Positions 30,148-38,135 of a DNA stretch of 64,000 nucleotides are shown piece after piece. Positions within the stretch are counted from its first letter, which is position 1; each line of letters begins with the position of its first letter. Under the pieces are notes generated by a model. The model was not told where the DNA came from. It was given only the letters and a program-made list of their open reading frames with translations, and made no database searches. Origin of the DNA: Streptomyces rubellomurinus (GTDB taxonomy: Bacteria; Actinomycetota; Actinomycetes; Streptomycetales; Streptomycetaceae); assembly GCF_000961885.1 (NCBI RefSeq), contig NZ_JZKH01000012.1, forward strand, positions 1 through 64,000, read 5' to 3'. Made by a program: the position numbers and the translations under genes.

Positions 30148-30162
30148 TGGAAATGATTGTCA
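30148..30162. promoter_or_regulatory. Zur box 2
   Basis: TGGAAATGATTGTCA is a second 15-mer of the same type. It is centred 22 bases (two helical turns) from box 1, allowing two Zur dimers on one DNA face. Confidence 0.78.
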
Positions 30163-30317
30163 AATCACTCGATCGGGTGAACGGCAGGTGTCGGTGGATG
30201 GGTGGGGCCGGACAATACCGATTTGAACCCCGTACCCATGTGGCCGGTAACCTGAGGTATTCGGGTACGAGCAACCAGCCGTGCCCTGACCGTGCCGTAC
30301 GTACTGAAGAGAGCACT

Positions 30318-31700
30318 GTGGCCGCCGACAAGATCGACACGATCGTCAGCCTGAGCAAGCGCCGTGGCTTCGTCTACCCCTGCAGCGAGATCTACGGCGG
30401 CACGCGTGCCGCCTGGGACTACGGGCCGCTGGGCGTCGAGCTCAAGGAGAACATCAAGCGCCAGTGGTGGCGCGCGATGGTCCAGGCCCGCGAGGACGTC
30501 GTCGGACTCGACTCGTCGGTCATCCTGGCCCGCGAGGTCTGGGAGGCCTCGGGCCACGTCGCCACCTTCAACGACCCGCTGACCGAGTGCATGTCCTGCC
30601 ACAAGCGTCACCGGGCCGACCACCTGGAGGAGAAGTACGAGGCCAAGCACGGCTTCCCGCCGCCGAACGGCCTCAAGGACGTCAACTGCCCCGACTGCGG
30701 CACCAAGGGCCAGTTCACCGAGCCCAAGGACTTCTCGGGCATGCTGAAGACCCACCTCGGTGTCACCGAGGAGGCGTCCGGCCTGGCCTTCCTGCGCCCC
30801 GAGACCGCCCAGGGCATCTTCACCAACTTCCGGGCCGTCCAGACCACTTCGCGCAAGAAGCCGCCGTTCGGCATCGCCCAGACCGGCAAGAGCTTCCGCA
30901 ACGAGATCACCCCCGGCAACTTCATCTTCCGGACCCGTGAGTTCGAGCAGATGGAGATGGAGTTCTTCGTCAAGCCCGGCGAGGACGACCAGTGGCACGA
31001 GTACTGGCTCCAGCAGCGCTGGGACTGGTACGTCGACCTCGGCCTGCGCACCGAGAACATGCGCTTCTTCGAGCACCCGAAGGAGAAGCTGTCCCACTAC
31101 GCCAAGCGCACGGTGGACATCGAGTACCGCTTCAACTTCGGTGGCAGCGAGTTCTCCGAGCTGGAGGGCGTCGCCAACCGCACCGACTACGACCTGCGGG
31201 TGCACAGCGAGGCCTCCGGCCAGGACCTGAAGTACTTCGACCAGGAGTCGAACGAGCGGTACTTCCCGTACGTCATCGAGCCGGCGGCCGGCCTCAACCG
31301 CGCCATGCTGGCCTTCCTGCTCGACGCCTACTTCGAGGACGAGGCGCCGAACGCCAAGGGCGTCATGGAGAAGCGCGTCGGCATGCGGCTCGACCCGCGC
31401 CTGGCCCCGGTCAAGGTCGCCGTCCTGCCGCTGTCGCGCAACGCCGACCTCTCGCCGAAGGCCCGCGGCCTCGCCGCCGACCTGCGCACCGCGTGGAACG
31501 TCGAGTTCGACGACGCCGGCGCGATCGGCAAGCGCTACCGCCGCCAGGACGAGATCGGCACGCCGTTCTGCGTGACGGTCGACTTCGACACCCTGGAGGA
31601 CAACGCGGTGACCGTGCGCGACCGCGACACCATGTCGCAGGAGCGCGTGTCGCTCGACCAGGTCAAGGCGTACCTGGGCGCGCGGCTCATCGGCTGCTGA
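30318..31700 (+). CDS. glyS: Glycyl-tRNA synthetase (dimeric type)
   Basis: Class II synthetase charging tRNA-Gly; the homodimeric alpha2 type of 460 aa. The N-terminal [12 protein letters not shown] motif, zinc-type cysteines (CMSCHKRH and CPDCG), motif 2 [25 protein letters not shown] and the C-terminal anticodon-binding domain are present. The GTG start at 30318 follows GAAGAGAG. It is divergent from znuA across a 176-base gap. The stop codon lies in a three-copy 15-bp repeat. No T-box leader was seen. Confidence 0.95.
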   Translation: MAADKIDTIVSLSKRRGFVYPCSEIYGGTRAAWDYGPLGVELKENIKRQWWRAMVQAREDVVGLDSSVILAREVWEASGHVATFNDPLTECMSCHKRHRADHLEEKYEAKHGFPPPNGLKDVNCPDCGTKGQFTEPKDFSGMLKTHLGVTEEASGLAFLRPETAQGIFTNFRAVQTTSRKKPPFGIAQTGKSFRNEITPGNFIFRTREFEQMEMEFFVKPGEDDQWHEYWLQQRWDWYVDLGLRTENMRFFEHPKEKLSHYAKRTVDIEYRFNFGGSEFSELEGVANRTDYDLRVHSEASGQDLKYFDQESNERYFPYVIEPAAGLNRAMLAFLLDAYFEDEAPNAKGVMEKRVGMRLDPRLAPVKVAVLPLSRNADLSPKARGLAADLRTAWNVEFDDAGAIGKRYRRQDEIGTPFCVTVDFDTLEDNAVTVRDRDTMSQERVSLDQVKAYLGARLIGC

Positions 31701-31737
31701 GTCCGCGGCTGCTGAGGTCGCGCGGCCGCTGAGGTCG
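31691..31737 (+). repeat. Three-copy 15-bp repeat spanning the glyS stop codon
   Basis: CGGCTGCTGAGTCCG (31691-31705), CGGCTGCTGAGGTCG (31706-31720) and CGGCCGCTGAGGTCG (31723-31737). The first copy contains the glyS TGA. Confidence 0.85.
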
Positions 31738-31809
31738 CGTCTGCTCGTGCGGGAGCCCTCGTTCGTTCCGGTTTCGGCCGGGGCGGGCGGGGGCTCCCTG
31801 CCGTTGCTC

Positions 31810-32997
31810 CTACCGCCGGCCCCAGCGGGAGCGGGGGGCGGCGGGCGGGGTGGTCGGCAGGCCCGCGGTGCGCAGGGCGGCGAAGGTGGTGCGGTGCCGG
31901 GCCTCGTCCGCGAGCAGGGCCGTCAGCAGCTGCCCGTACAGCGCCGGCTGGTCCTTCAACGCCGCTGCCAGCCGGGCCAGTTCGACGGGCGGGCGCAGGA
32001 CGGTCAGCTCGCCGAGCAGGACGCCGGCCAGCTCCGGAGGCAGCTCGGCCGCCAGGGCCGCCAGATCGGCGGTCGGGCGGCCGGCCGCCTGGCGCAGCAG
32101 GGTGCGCAGGTCGGCCCGGCGGCCGTGCTGCTGGAGGCCGGCGGCGAGCGCCGTCAGTTCGGGCGTCGGGGCCGAACCCCACTCCCACAGCAGGGTCGCG
32201 CCGTCCGCGTGCTGCCCCGCCCGCTCCAGCGCGGCCAGCAGGGCGGGGAGGGCGGCCGCCGGATAGGACCAGAAGGCGTGGAACAGCTCCGCGGCCTCCT
32301 CCGCCAGGCCCAGCTCGCGCAGCTCGGAGAGCACCGCCACCGCGCGCTCGGGCGCCGACCGGGCGCAGTTGCGGGCGAGTTGGAGCGAGGCGCCGGTCGG
32401 GCCGCGCTGGGAGAGCATGCCCACCAGCAGGGCGGCGTCGGTGGCGTCCAGCCGGGCGGCGGCCTCGGTGAGCAGGTCGGCGGTCTCGGGGTGGGCGCCG
32501 GCGCGGTGCAGGGTGGTGATCCGCGCGGTGAGGGCGCCGAGGTCCGGGCGGACGGGCGGCGGGGGCGGGGTGGGTTCTTGTGCCTGGGGCCGTTGTGCCT
32601 GGGGTTGGGGTTGCTGGAGTCGGGGTTCCTGGAGTCGGGGTTCCTGGAGTTGGGGTTCGTCGAGTTGCGGGTGTCTGAGACGGATTTCCAACTCCTGCAG
32701 CTCGTTGCTCAGTTGCAGGCAGCGCGCACCCAGCCCCTCGCGCAGGGTGCGGGCCTGGGCGAGCTGGCGCAGCAGGTCCCCGTCCGGGCGCTGCCGGCCC
32801 GGGGACGCCCGTATCGCCTCGTTCAGCCGCCGCTCGCGCTGCCCCGCGTAGCGGCTGGCGTTCAGCAACTCGTCCAGCTCCGCCCGGAGTTCGACCGCCT
32901 GCTGTTCACCGTCAAGCGGTTGGCCTGCGGGTTGTGCCGTCGGCTGCATGCGCATGATCGCCCCACCCTGTCCATCTCGACCCTGACTGCGGGACAT
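31810..32997 (-). CDS. Coiled-coil/alpha-helical repeat protein of unknown function
   Basis: 395 aa, not recognised. Residues about 30-105 form a likely coiled coil (EQQAVELRAELDEL..., LSNELQELEIRLRH). Next comes a Leu/Gln/Glu/Pro repeat (LQEPR, LQEPR, LQQPQ) and a PTPPPPP linker. The C-terminal about 240 residues are Ala/Leu-rich helices resembling an alpha-solenoid. There is no signal peptide or membrane segment. ATG 32997 gives the longest product; ATG 32955 (MRMQPTAQ) is possible. Such proteins are common next to glyS-like loci in streptomycetes and carry no assigned function. Confidence 0.7.
   Translation of the reverse strand: MSRSQGRDGQGGAIMRMQPTAQPAGQPLDGEQQAVELRAELDELLNASRYAGQRERRLNEAIRASPGRQRPDGDLLRQLAQARTLREGLGARCLQLSNELQELEIRLRHPQLDEPQLQEPRLQEPRLQQPQPQAQRPQAQEPTPPPPPVRPDLGALTARITTLHRAGAHPETADLLTEAAARLDATDAALLVGMLSQRGPTGASLQLARNCARSAPERAVAVLSELRELGLAEEAAELFHAFWSYPAAALPALLAALERAGQHADGATLLWEWGSAPTPELTALAAGLQQHGRRADLRTLLRQAAGRPTADLAALAAELPPELAGVLLGELTVLRPPVELARLAAALKDQPALYGQLLTALLADEARHRTTFAALRTAGLPTTPPAAPRSRWGRR
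32611..32670 (-). repeat. Four-copy 15-bp minisatellite in coding sequence
   Basis: Units TTGCTGGAGTCGGGG, TTCCTGGAGTCGGGG, TTCCTGGAGTTGGGG and TTCGTCGAGTTGCGG (+ strand) encode the LQEPR-type pentapeptide repeats of the unknown coiled-coil protein. In-frame copy-number changes would be tolerated. Confidence 0.85.
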
Positions 32998-33122
32998 CCT
33001 GGCGTCGTCATGTGGCTGGGGAGTTAAGAACGCACGACTTGCTGTGTCCGTCTGGTGTCAAGGAGCGCGCAGGGGGCGGGCGTTGCGCGACGTGCGCCGG
33101 TCGCGCTCCGGGGCGGCCCGTG

Positions 33123-33701
33123 TCAACCGGCCAGCCGCGCCCGCGCCTCCATCAGCGCGAAACCGAGGAGGTTCAGCCCGCGCCACTCGTCCGGCTGCTG
33201 GGCCCGGATGTCGTCGGCGGCGAGCCCGATGCCCCAGATCCGGTCCAGCGGGCTGGCCTCGACCAGCACGCGGGAGCCGGTGCCGAGGAGGTAGGTGAGC
33301 AGCTCTTCGTCCTGCCCGAACTTCGCGACGTTGCCCTCGACGACGAGCTCGAACCGCCCCGCTTCCCAGACCGCGTCGTCGAAGCCCCGGACCAGCCGGC
33401 CGAGCTTCTTCGCCTCGGCGGGCGTACGGGCGGCGAGGATGCGCTCGGCGGTGTCGTGGTCGTCGAACATCCGGGCCTTCCCGGCCATCATCCAGTGCTC
33501 GGCCGAGGCGTACGTCGTGCCGTCGACGGTGAAGTCGCCGGGCCACCACTGGCTCAGGCACTCCTGCCGGGTGCCGCCGCCCTTGCGCTCGGTGTGCCCC
33601 CAGAACATCACCCACTTGGGCCGCTCGCCGGCCGCCATCAGGGCGGACAGCTCGGCACGGCTGCGGGCATCGGCGGGGGAGGAGGGGTGCGTCTTGCTCA
33701 T
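33123..33701 (-). CDS. NADAR family protein
   Basis: 192 aa with the NADAR (YbiA-like) fold. Landmarks are VMFWGHTE, CLSQWWPGDF, YASAEHWMMAGKARMF, and IWGIGLAADD...NLLGFALMEAR. Family members hydrolyse N-glycosidic bonds of riboflavin intermediates or remove ADP-ribose from nucleic acid; which one applies here is unknown. ATG 33701 (MSKTHPSS) is preferred over an upstream ATG at 33737. No clear operon partner. Confidence 0.88.
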   Translation of the reverse strand: MSKTHPSSPADARSRAELSALMAAGERPKWVMFWGHTERKGGGTRQECLSQWWPGDFTVDGTTYASAEHWMMAGKARMFDDHDTAERILAARTPAEAKKLGRLVRGFDDAVWEAGRFELVVEGNVAKFGQDEELLTYLLGTGSRVLVEASPLDRIWGIGLAADDIRAQQPDEWRGLNLLGFALMEARARLAG

Positions 33702-33834
33702 ATCGTCACTCTGACACAAAGCCCGGTTCCGGGCCAACCGGTTTTCGGGCGGGGGTGGGCCGCCGGGGCCGTCCGAGCTGCGTCAAGTCGTCCGGAACGG
33801 GACGGAGATCCCCGCGTCGACCCTAGGCCTAGCC

Positions 33835-34836
33835 CTAGGCCTGGGCCGGCAGCCAGCCGTTCTGCACCGCCCGGACCCCGAACTCGAAGCGGCTGCGAGC
33901 CCCGAGCCGGTCCATCAGCTCCGTCGCCACCCGCCGTGCCGTGCGCGGCGACACCCCCAGCCGCTTGGCGATCGCGTCGTCCGTCAGCCCCTGCGCCAGC
34001 AGCCGCACCACGGTGGTCTCCTGCGGGCTGAGGGTGCCCTCCTCCTTCGCCGTGGCGGGCGCCCCGCCCAGCGGCCGCGCCTGCGTCCACACGTGCTCGA
34101 ACAGGGCGCACAGCGCCACCAGGGTGCCGTGCCCGGTCAGCACCACGGCCCCGGCGCGGGTGTCCTCCCCGCTGACCGGGATCAGCGCGGCCTTCCGGTC
34201 GAAGATGATCATCCGGGTGGGCAGCTCGGGCGCCGTGCGCACCTGCCCGCCCAACTCCGCCAGCCACTCCACGTACGCCACCGTCGGCAGGCTGTTGCGC
34301 ACGCTGTCCTGGTACACCGTCCGCATCCGCACGCCCCGGGCCAGCAGCGCGCGGTCGTGCGGGCGGGAGGCCTCGATGCTGGCCGGACTGTGTCCGCCGC
34401 CGGGCGCGAAGGTCATGATCTCGGTCGTCAACTCGCGGGCCAGGGAGGCGATCCGGTCCCGGATCCGATCGAGCCCGACCAGCTGCTCCACCCCGGCCTG
34501 CGCGGCGGCCGGCTTCAGGTCCGCGTACTCCGCGATCAGTTGGGCCGCCGCCGCGCGGGAGGCCTCGATCCGCAGCTGCTGCGCGGCGAGTTCGGCCTGC
34601 TGCCGGGCCATCAGCAGCTCCATGCCCACCTCGGGCGGCACGGCCCGCAGCTGGCCCTCGCGCTCGTAGGAGACGCGCAGCAGGGCGAGTTCGCTCAGCA
34701 GGTCGAGGCTGCGGCGGATCTCGTCCTCGGAGTGTCCGAGCCGTTGGGCCAGGGCTCGCACCCCGTCACCCGGACTCGCCAGCATGGCGCGGTAGACCGC
34801 CTCCGAGACAGCGTCCAATCCGAGCGCCGCAAGCAT
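33835..34836 (-). CDS. LuxR-type regulator with TrmB-like N-terminus
   Basis: 333 aa. The N-terminal about 70 residues resemble a winged helix (EAVYRAMLASPGDGVRALAQRLGHSEDEIRRSLDLL). A helical linker (about 75-125) and a PLD-like/TrmB-like central region (DRIRDRIASLARELTTEIMTF...) follow. The protein ends in a LuxR HTH (LSPQETTVVRLLAQGLTDDAIAKRLGVSPRTARR, about residues 270-303). There is no receiver domain. ATG 34836 is supported by GGGGGAA upstream. It is divergent from a small gene and the NTIWD precursor. A 12-bp-arm dyad lies in the shared promoter region, suggesting control of these neighbours. Confidence 0.85.
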   Translation of the reverse strand: MLAALGLDAVSEAVYRAMLASPGDGVRALAQRLGHSEDEIRRSLDLLSELALLRVSYEREGQLRAVPPEVGMELLMARQQAELAAQQLRIEASRAAAAQLIAEYADLKPAAAQAGVEQLVGLDRIRDRIASLARELTTEIMTFAPGGGHSPASIEASRPHDRALLARGVRMRTVYQDSVRNSLPTVAYVEWLAELGGQVRTAPELPTRMIIFDRKAALIPVSGEDTRAGAVVLTGHGTLVALCALFEHVWTQARPLGGAPATAKEEGTLSPQETTVVRLLAQGLTDDAIAKRLGVSPRTARRVATELMDRLGARSRFEFGVRAVQNGWLPAQA

Positions 34837-34918
34837 GCCCGTTCCCCCGTGCGTCAAGCGTGAACCACTGCGCACGCGATCATTCCACACGGTGTTCGAC
34901 CAGGCCAGAGCGGTCGGT

Positions 34919-34948
34919 GGACGGTTCCGGACAGTGCCGGAACCGTCC
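34919..34948. promoter_or_regulatory. Dyad operator 1 (12-bp arms, 6-bp centre)
   Basis: GGACGGTTCCGG (34919-34930), ACAGTG, CCGGAACCGTCC (34937-34948): a perfect dyad in the divergent promoter region. It is centred about 40 bases before the start predicted from TATGCT (34961-34966), the usual place for a LuxR-type activator. Confidence 0.65.
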
Positions 34949-34960
34949 GCGTTGCCCCCC

Positions 34961-34966
34961 TATGCT
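34961..34966 (+). promoter_or_regulatory. -10 element of the 118-aa gene
   Basis: TATGCT, with expected start near 34973, 25 bases before ATG 34998. The -35 position falls in the right arm of dyad 1. Confidence 0.5.
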
Positions 34967-34997
34967 GCGATGCCACCGGTTCGGCAGAGTCCGTCCC

Positions 34998-35354
34998 ATG
35001 TACCTGATCCACGCCGAACTCCGGGCCCCCGCACCCGGCGCAGCCCTCGGGGCGGACCCCGCCCGGGCCCTGCTGGCCGCCGCCCTGCCCGCCGAGCGCA
35101 TCGAGCACGTCGTCGTGCACGAGGGCACCGGCCCCGGCGCCGTGCTCGGGGTCTACGTGATCGCCGAGCGGCTCGCCGAGGCCGAATCCGCCGTCGCGGG
35201 CTTCTGCCGCCGTGCGCTGCCGACCCTCCCGGCCTTCGGGGGGTGGACGGTCCTGCGCGTCGGGGCCCCGCTGGTGGCGCCGTTCTACGAGCGCCTGCTG
35301 TCCGGAACCGGTCCGGCTGGACGGAATCGGTCACTGCCGTTTCCGTCCATCTGA
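34998..35354 (+). CDS. 118-residue protein of unknown function
   Basis: Not recognised. The predicted pattern is alternating beta/alpha (MYLIHAELRAP, RIEHVVVHEG, VLGVYVIAERLAEAE, WTVLRVGAPLV), consistent with a small ferredoxin-like fold. No signal peptide or membrane segment. It is divergent from the LuxR-type regulator with 161 bases between starts, behind operator dyad 1. Its last codons overlap dyad 2. A role with the regulator and the secreted peptide is inferred from position only. Confidence 0.65.
   Translation: MYLIHAELRAPAPGAALGADPARALLAAALPAERIEHVVVHEGTGPGAVLGVYVIAERLAEAESAVAGFCRRALPTLPAFGGWTVLRVGAPLVAPFYERLLSGTGPAGRNRSLPFPSI
35319..35348. promoter_or_regulatory. Dyad operator 2, matching dyad 1
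   Basis: GGACGGAATCGG (35319-35330), TCACTG, CCGTTTCCGTCC (35337-35348): the same 12-6-12 layout and GGACGG...CCGTCC ends as dyad 1, with 11 of 12 arm pairs. It lies in the 3' end of the 118-aa gene, about 150 bases before the NTIWD gene. A TAGTAC -10 candidate is at 35389-35394. Confidence 0.55.
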
Positions 35355-35500
35355 AAGCCCTTCCACCGGCCCTGAGCTGCGGCGAAAGTAGTACTCGTCA
35401 GCCGGGAGCACAGCCCGGACGACACGGTGAAGCGTCAACCGCGGGACGCGAGACCGGCCGCACCACCCCTTCGTTCCAGCTCCCGAAAGGCTCCACCACC

Positions 35501-35683
35501 ATGCTGCGCACCTCCCTCGCCAAGGCCGCCGCGGTCACCGCCCTCGCCCTCACCGCCCTGCTCCCGCTCGCGGGCCAGGCGTCCGCCAACACCATCTGGG
35601 ACGCCCCCACCGCCGCCGCCCCGGCGAACACCATCTGGGACGCCCCCTCCGCCGCCGCCCCGGCGAACACCATCTGGGACTGA
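35501..35683 (+). CDS. Secreted precursor with three NTIWD repeats
   Basis: 60 aa. Residues 1-29 form a classic signal peptide (basic MLRTSLAK, hydrophobic core, QASA cleavage site after Ala29). The mature part is NTIWD three times, at residues 30-34, 43-47 and 56-60, separated by APTAAAPA and APSAAAPA. Each NTIWD follows an Ala-x-Ala sequence (ASA, APA, APA), and the last ends at the stop codon. This layout is that of a multi-copy peptide precursor. No known family is recognised. GAAAGG 11 bases upstream is a modest ribosome binding site. Neighbours are a LuxR-type regulator and two cell-wall enzymes. Confidence 0.8.
   Translation: MLRTSLAKAAAVTALALTALLPLAGQASANTIWDAPTAAAPANTIWDAPSAAAPANTIWD
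35588..35680 (+). repeat. 39-bp tandem repeats encoding NTIWD units
   Basis: Two full 39-bp units (35588-35626 and 35627-35665) differ at one or two bases, and a partial third (35666-35680) ends at the stop codon. Confidence 0.92.
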
Positions 35684-35865
35684 CGGCCCAGGCCCCGCAG
35701 GCCCGCCCGCTCCGCTCCACCCCGCGCCGCCCAGGCCACCCGACCGCTGCTCCTGCAGGGCAGCCGTCCCCGCCGGGCGCGCGCCGCACAGACTTCCGCG
35801 CCGACCACCGGTGTCCGCGCGAGCACCACCCCCGAACCCTTCACGCCGTCAGGACTCACTCCGCC

Positions 35866-37977
35866 ATGTCTTCGTCCAAGCTGTCCAAGCTGACCCGCGT
35901 CGCCCTCGCCGCCTCCATCGCCGCCTCCGGCGCGATAGCCGTGACCGCCCTCACCCCCACCGTCGCCAGCGCGGCCACCACGTCCACCGTGGGCGGTCAG
36001 ATCAGCCGGTCCGAGATCCTCTCCCGCGCCCAGTACTGGTTCAGCCAGAACCCGGGCCTGACGTACAACCAGGGCGGCACGTTCCGCGACTCCAGCGGCC
36101 GCAGCTACCGCACCGACTGCTCCGGCTACGTGTCGATGGCCTGGCACCTGGGCTACAGCGCCAACACCCAGTCGCTCTGGGACAGCGAGAGCTACGAGAT
36201 CCCGCGCAGCGACCTGCGCGCGGGCGACATCCTCGACAGCTACTACAACCACGTCATCCTCTTCGAGAAGTGGGACGACGACGCCCACACCACCTTCTCC
36301 TACTACTCCTTCGGCTCCACCCCGGTGAAGCACCGCACCGGCGTCTCCATCAACGGCACCCTCGACTCGCACCCCAACAGCGAGTACCACGCCCGCCGTT
36401 ACAAGAACGTCGTCGAGGACGTCAACGTCTCGCCGTCCTCGCTGCCCGCCGGCACCCTGGTCAAGTCGCCGAACGGCCCGTCCGTCAAGGTCATCATCAA
36501 CGGCGCGGGCGTGCCGGTGGCCGGCTCCGACGTCGGCGCCGACGGCTACGACCTCAGCAAGATCGTGACCGTGGACGACGGCGCGTTCAACGCCCTGCCC
36601 ACCGTCCCGCCGTCGGGCACCGTCGTGCACGACCAGGGCGGCGGCGCGGCCCGGTACGTCGTGGTGGGCGGCGCGGCCCTGCCGATCTCCGGCAACGACT
36701 GGACCGCGGACGGCTACAACACCCGCGCCGACCTGGGCGTCCCCACCACCTGGCTGCAGGGTGCCGTCGGCAACACCCTGTCCACCGGGCTCGTGGTGAT
36801 GGACCAGTCCGGCAGCGACCCGAGCCGCTACGTCATCGTCAACGGCACCGCCCTGCACATCTCCGGCGCCGAGTGGACCGCGGACGGCTACGACAAGCAG
36901 ACCCTGATGGGCGTGCCCGGGGACTGGCTGAAGAGCGCGGCCGCGGGCTCGCTGGCCTCCGGCACCGTGGTGATGGACCAGTCCGGCAGCGACCCGAACC
37001 GCTACGTGATGGTCAACGGCGCCGCCCTGCACATCTCCGGCGACGAGTGGACCGCGGACGGCTACAACCTCCGGCCCCTGATGGGCGTGCCCGGCCAGTG
37101 GCTGAACGCCGCCGCCGCCAAGGCCCCCGCAGACGGCACCGTCGTCAAGGACGAGGCCGGCGGCTCCGCCCGGTACGCCATGGTCGGTGGCGCCGCCGCG
37201 CCGATCTCCGGCACCGAGTGGACCGCCAACGGCTACGACAAGCAGCCCACCCTGGGCGTGCCCGGCGCCTGGCTGGGTGCCGCCGCCGCCAAGAGCCCCG
37301 CCGACGGCACCGTCCTGGCGGACTCCGCGGGCACCGACCCGAGCCGCTACGTGGTGGTCGGCGGCGCCGCCGCCCACATCTCCGGCGCCGAGTGGACCGC
37401 CGACGGCTACAACGGCAAGCCGCTCGCCGCGGCCCCCGGCAGCTGGCTCGGCACCCTCACCAAGAAGGGCGTCGCAGACGGCACCCTGATCAAGGGCCAG
37501 GCCGGCACCGACCCCAGCGTGTACGTCATGGTCAACAACTCCGCCCTGCCCCTGACCGGCGCCGAGTTCACCACCTCCTACGCCAACCAGCCCGTCGTGG
37601 GCGCCCCGGAGGAGTGGGAGGCCGCCCAGGCCGCCCGCCCGCTCGCCAACGGCACCCTGGTCAAGAACGTCAACGGCACCGACCCGGGCGTCTACGTGAT
37701 GGCCGGCGGCATGGCCGTCCTCCTCAGCGGCGCCGACTACACCGGCTACGGCTACGACAAGCTGCCGCTGCGCGCCGTCCCGGGCACCTGGGAGCAGGCC
37801 GCCGCCGCCAAGGCCGCCCCGGCGGACGGCACCCTGATCCAGTCCTCCGACAGCGCCACCGTGTGGCAGGTCGTCGGCGGGAGCAAGAAGGCCGCCGCGG
37901 CCGGCAGCTACAACGCCGCCGACGTGGTGAAGGTCCCCTCCGCGCTGACCGCGAAGCTCCCGACCGTCACGGCCTGA
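35866..37977 (+). CDS. Secreted NlpC/P60-type cell-wall hydrolase with nine C-terminal repeats
   Basis: 703 aa. Signal peptide at residues 1-36 (ends ASAA). A catalytic domain (about 45-185) has the NlpC/P60 Cys in TDCSGYVSM (Cys85) and the His in YYNHVILFEKW (His129). Such enzymes cleave peptidoglycan stem peptides. From about residue 192 come nine repeats of 56-58 residues, typified by GTVVMDQSG-DP-RYVMVNG-ALHISG-EWTADGY--...LMGVPG-WL. The repeats probably bind the wall or a glycan (inference). The next gene carries the same repeats. Residue composition is like that of its neighbours. The 3' end carries a 36-bp tandem duplication. Confidence 0.82.
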   Translation: MSSSKLSKLTRVALAASIAASGAIAVTALTPTVASAATTSTVGGQISRSEILSRAQYWFSQNPGLTYNQGGTFRDSSGRSYRTDCSGYVSMAWHLGYSANTQSLWDSESYEIPRSDLRAGDILDSYYNHVILFEKWDDDAHTTFSYYSFGSTPVKHRTGVSINGTLDSHPNSEYHARRYKNVVEDVNVSPSSLPAGTLVKSPNGPSVKVIINGAGVPVAGSDVGADGYDLSKIVTVDDGAFNALPTVPPSGTVVHDQGGGAARYVVVGGAALPISGNDWTADGYNTRADLGVPTTWLQGAVGNTLSTGLVVMDQSGSDPSRYVIVNGTALHISGAEWTADGYDKQTLMGVPGDWLKSAAAGSLASGTVVMDQSGSDPNRYVMVNGAALHISGDEWTADGYNLRPLMGVPGQWLNAAAAKAPADGTVVKDEAGGSARYAMVGGAAAPISGTEWTANGYDKQPTLGVPGAWLGAAAAKSPADGTVLADSAGTDPSRYVVVGGAAAHISGAEWTADGYNGKPLAAAPGSWLGTLTKKGVADGTLIKGQAGTDPSVYVMVNNSALPLTGAEFTTSYANQPVVGAPEEWEAAQAARPLANGTLVKNVNGTDPGVYVMAGGMAVLLSGADYTGYGYDKLPLRAVPGTWEQAAAAKAAPADGTLIQSSDSATVWQVVGGSKKAAAAGSYNAADVVKVPSALTAKLPTVTA
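36439..37974 (+). repeat. Array of nine about 57-residue coding repeats
   Basis: The nine units start near SLPAGTLVKS, PSGTVVHDQ, STGLVVMDQ, ASGTVVMDQ, ADGTVVKDE, ADGTVLADS, ADGTLIKGQ, ANGTLVKNV and ADGTLIQSS. The first and last units are the most diverged; units 3 and 4 are nearly identical. Confidence 0.85.
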
Positions 37978-38034
37978 GCCGCCGAAACGGTCTGATCCAC
38001 CGTCACCGCGTGAGCCGCCGTGACCGCCCGATCC
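37963..38034 (+). repeat. 36-bp tandem duplication spanning a stop codon
   Basis: Segments 37963-37998 and 37999-38034 match at 29 of 36 positions. Both begin ACCGTCAC, and the TGAGCCGCCG block of the first holds the hydrolase stop codon. Confidence 0.75.
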
Positions 38035-38047
38035 ACTCCGCCGCCGT

Positions 38048-38087
38048 CCGGGCGGCCCGGCCGAGCCGCTCCGGCCGGGCCGCCCGG
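38048..38087 (+). terminator. Terminator after NlpC/P60-type gene
   Basis: A 16-bp perfect stem, CCGGGCGGCCCGGCCG (38048-38063) with its complement (38072-38087), and an eight-base loop. Confidence 0.75.
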
Positions 38088-38135
38088 CCCTCCTCGACCA
38101 CCGACCCGCGCCACGCCCCAGGGGGTTCCACCGCC

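Noticed and set aside
30142..30317. T-box riboswitch before glyS
   Set aside because: No T-box core sequence or specifier hairpin could be identified; the gap is short and shared with Zur boxes.
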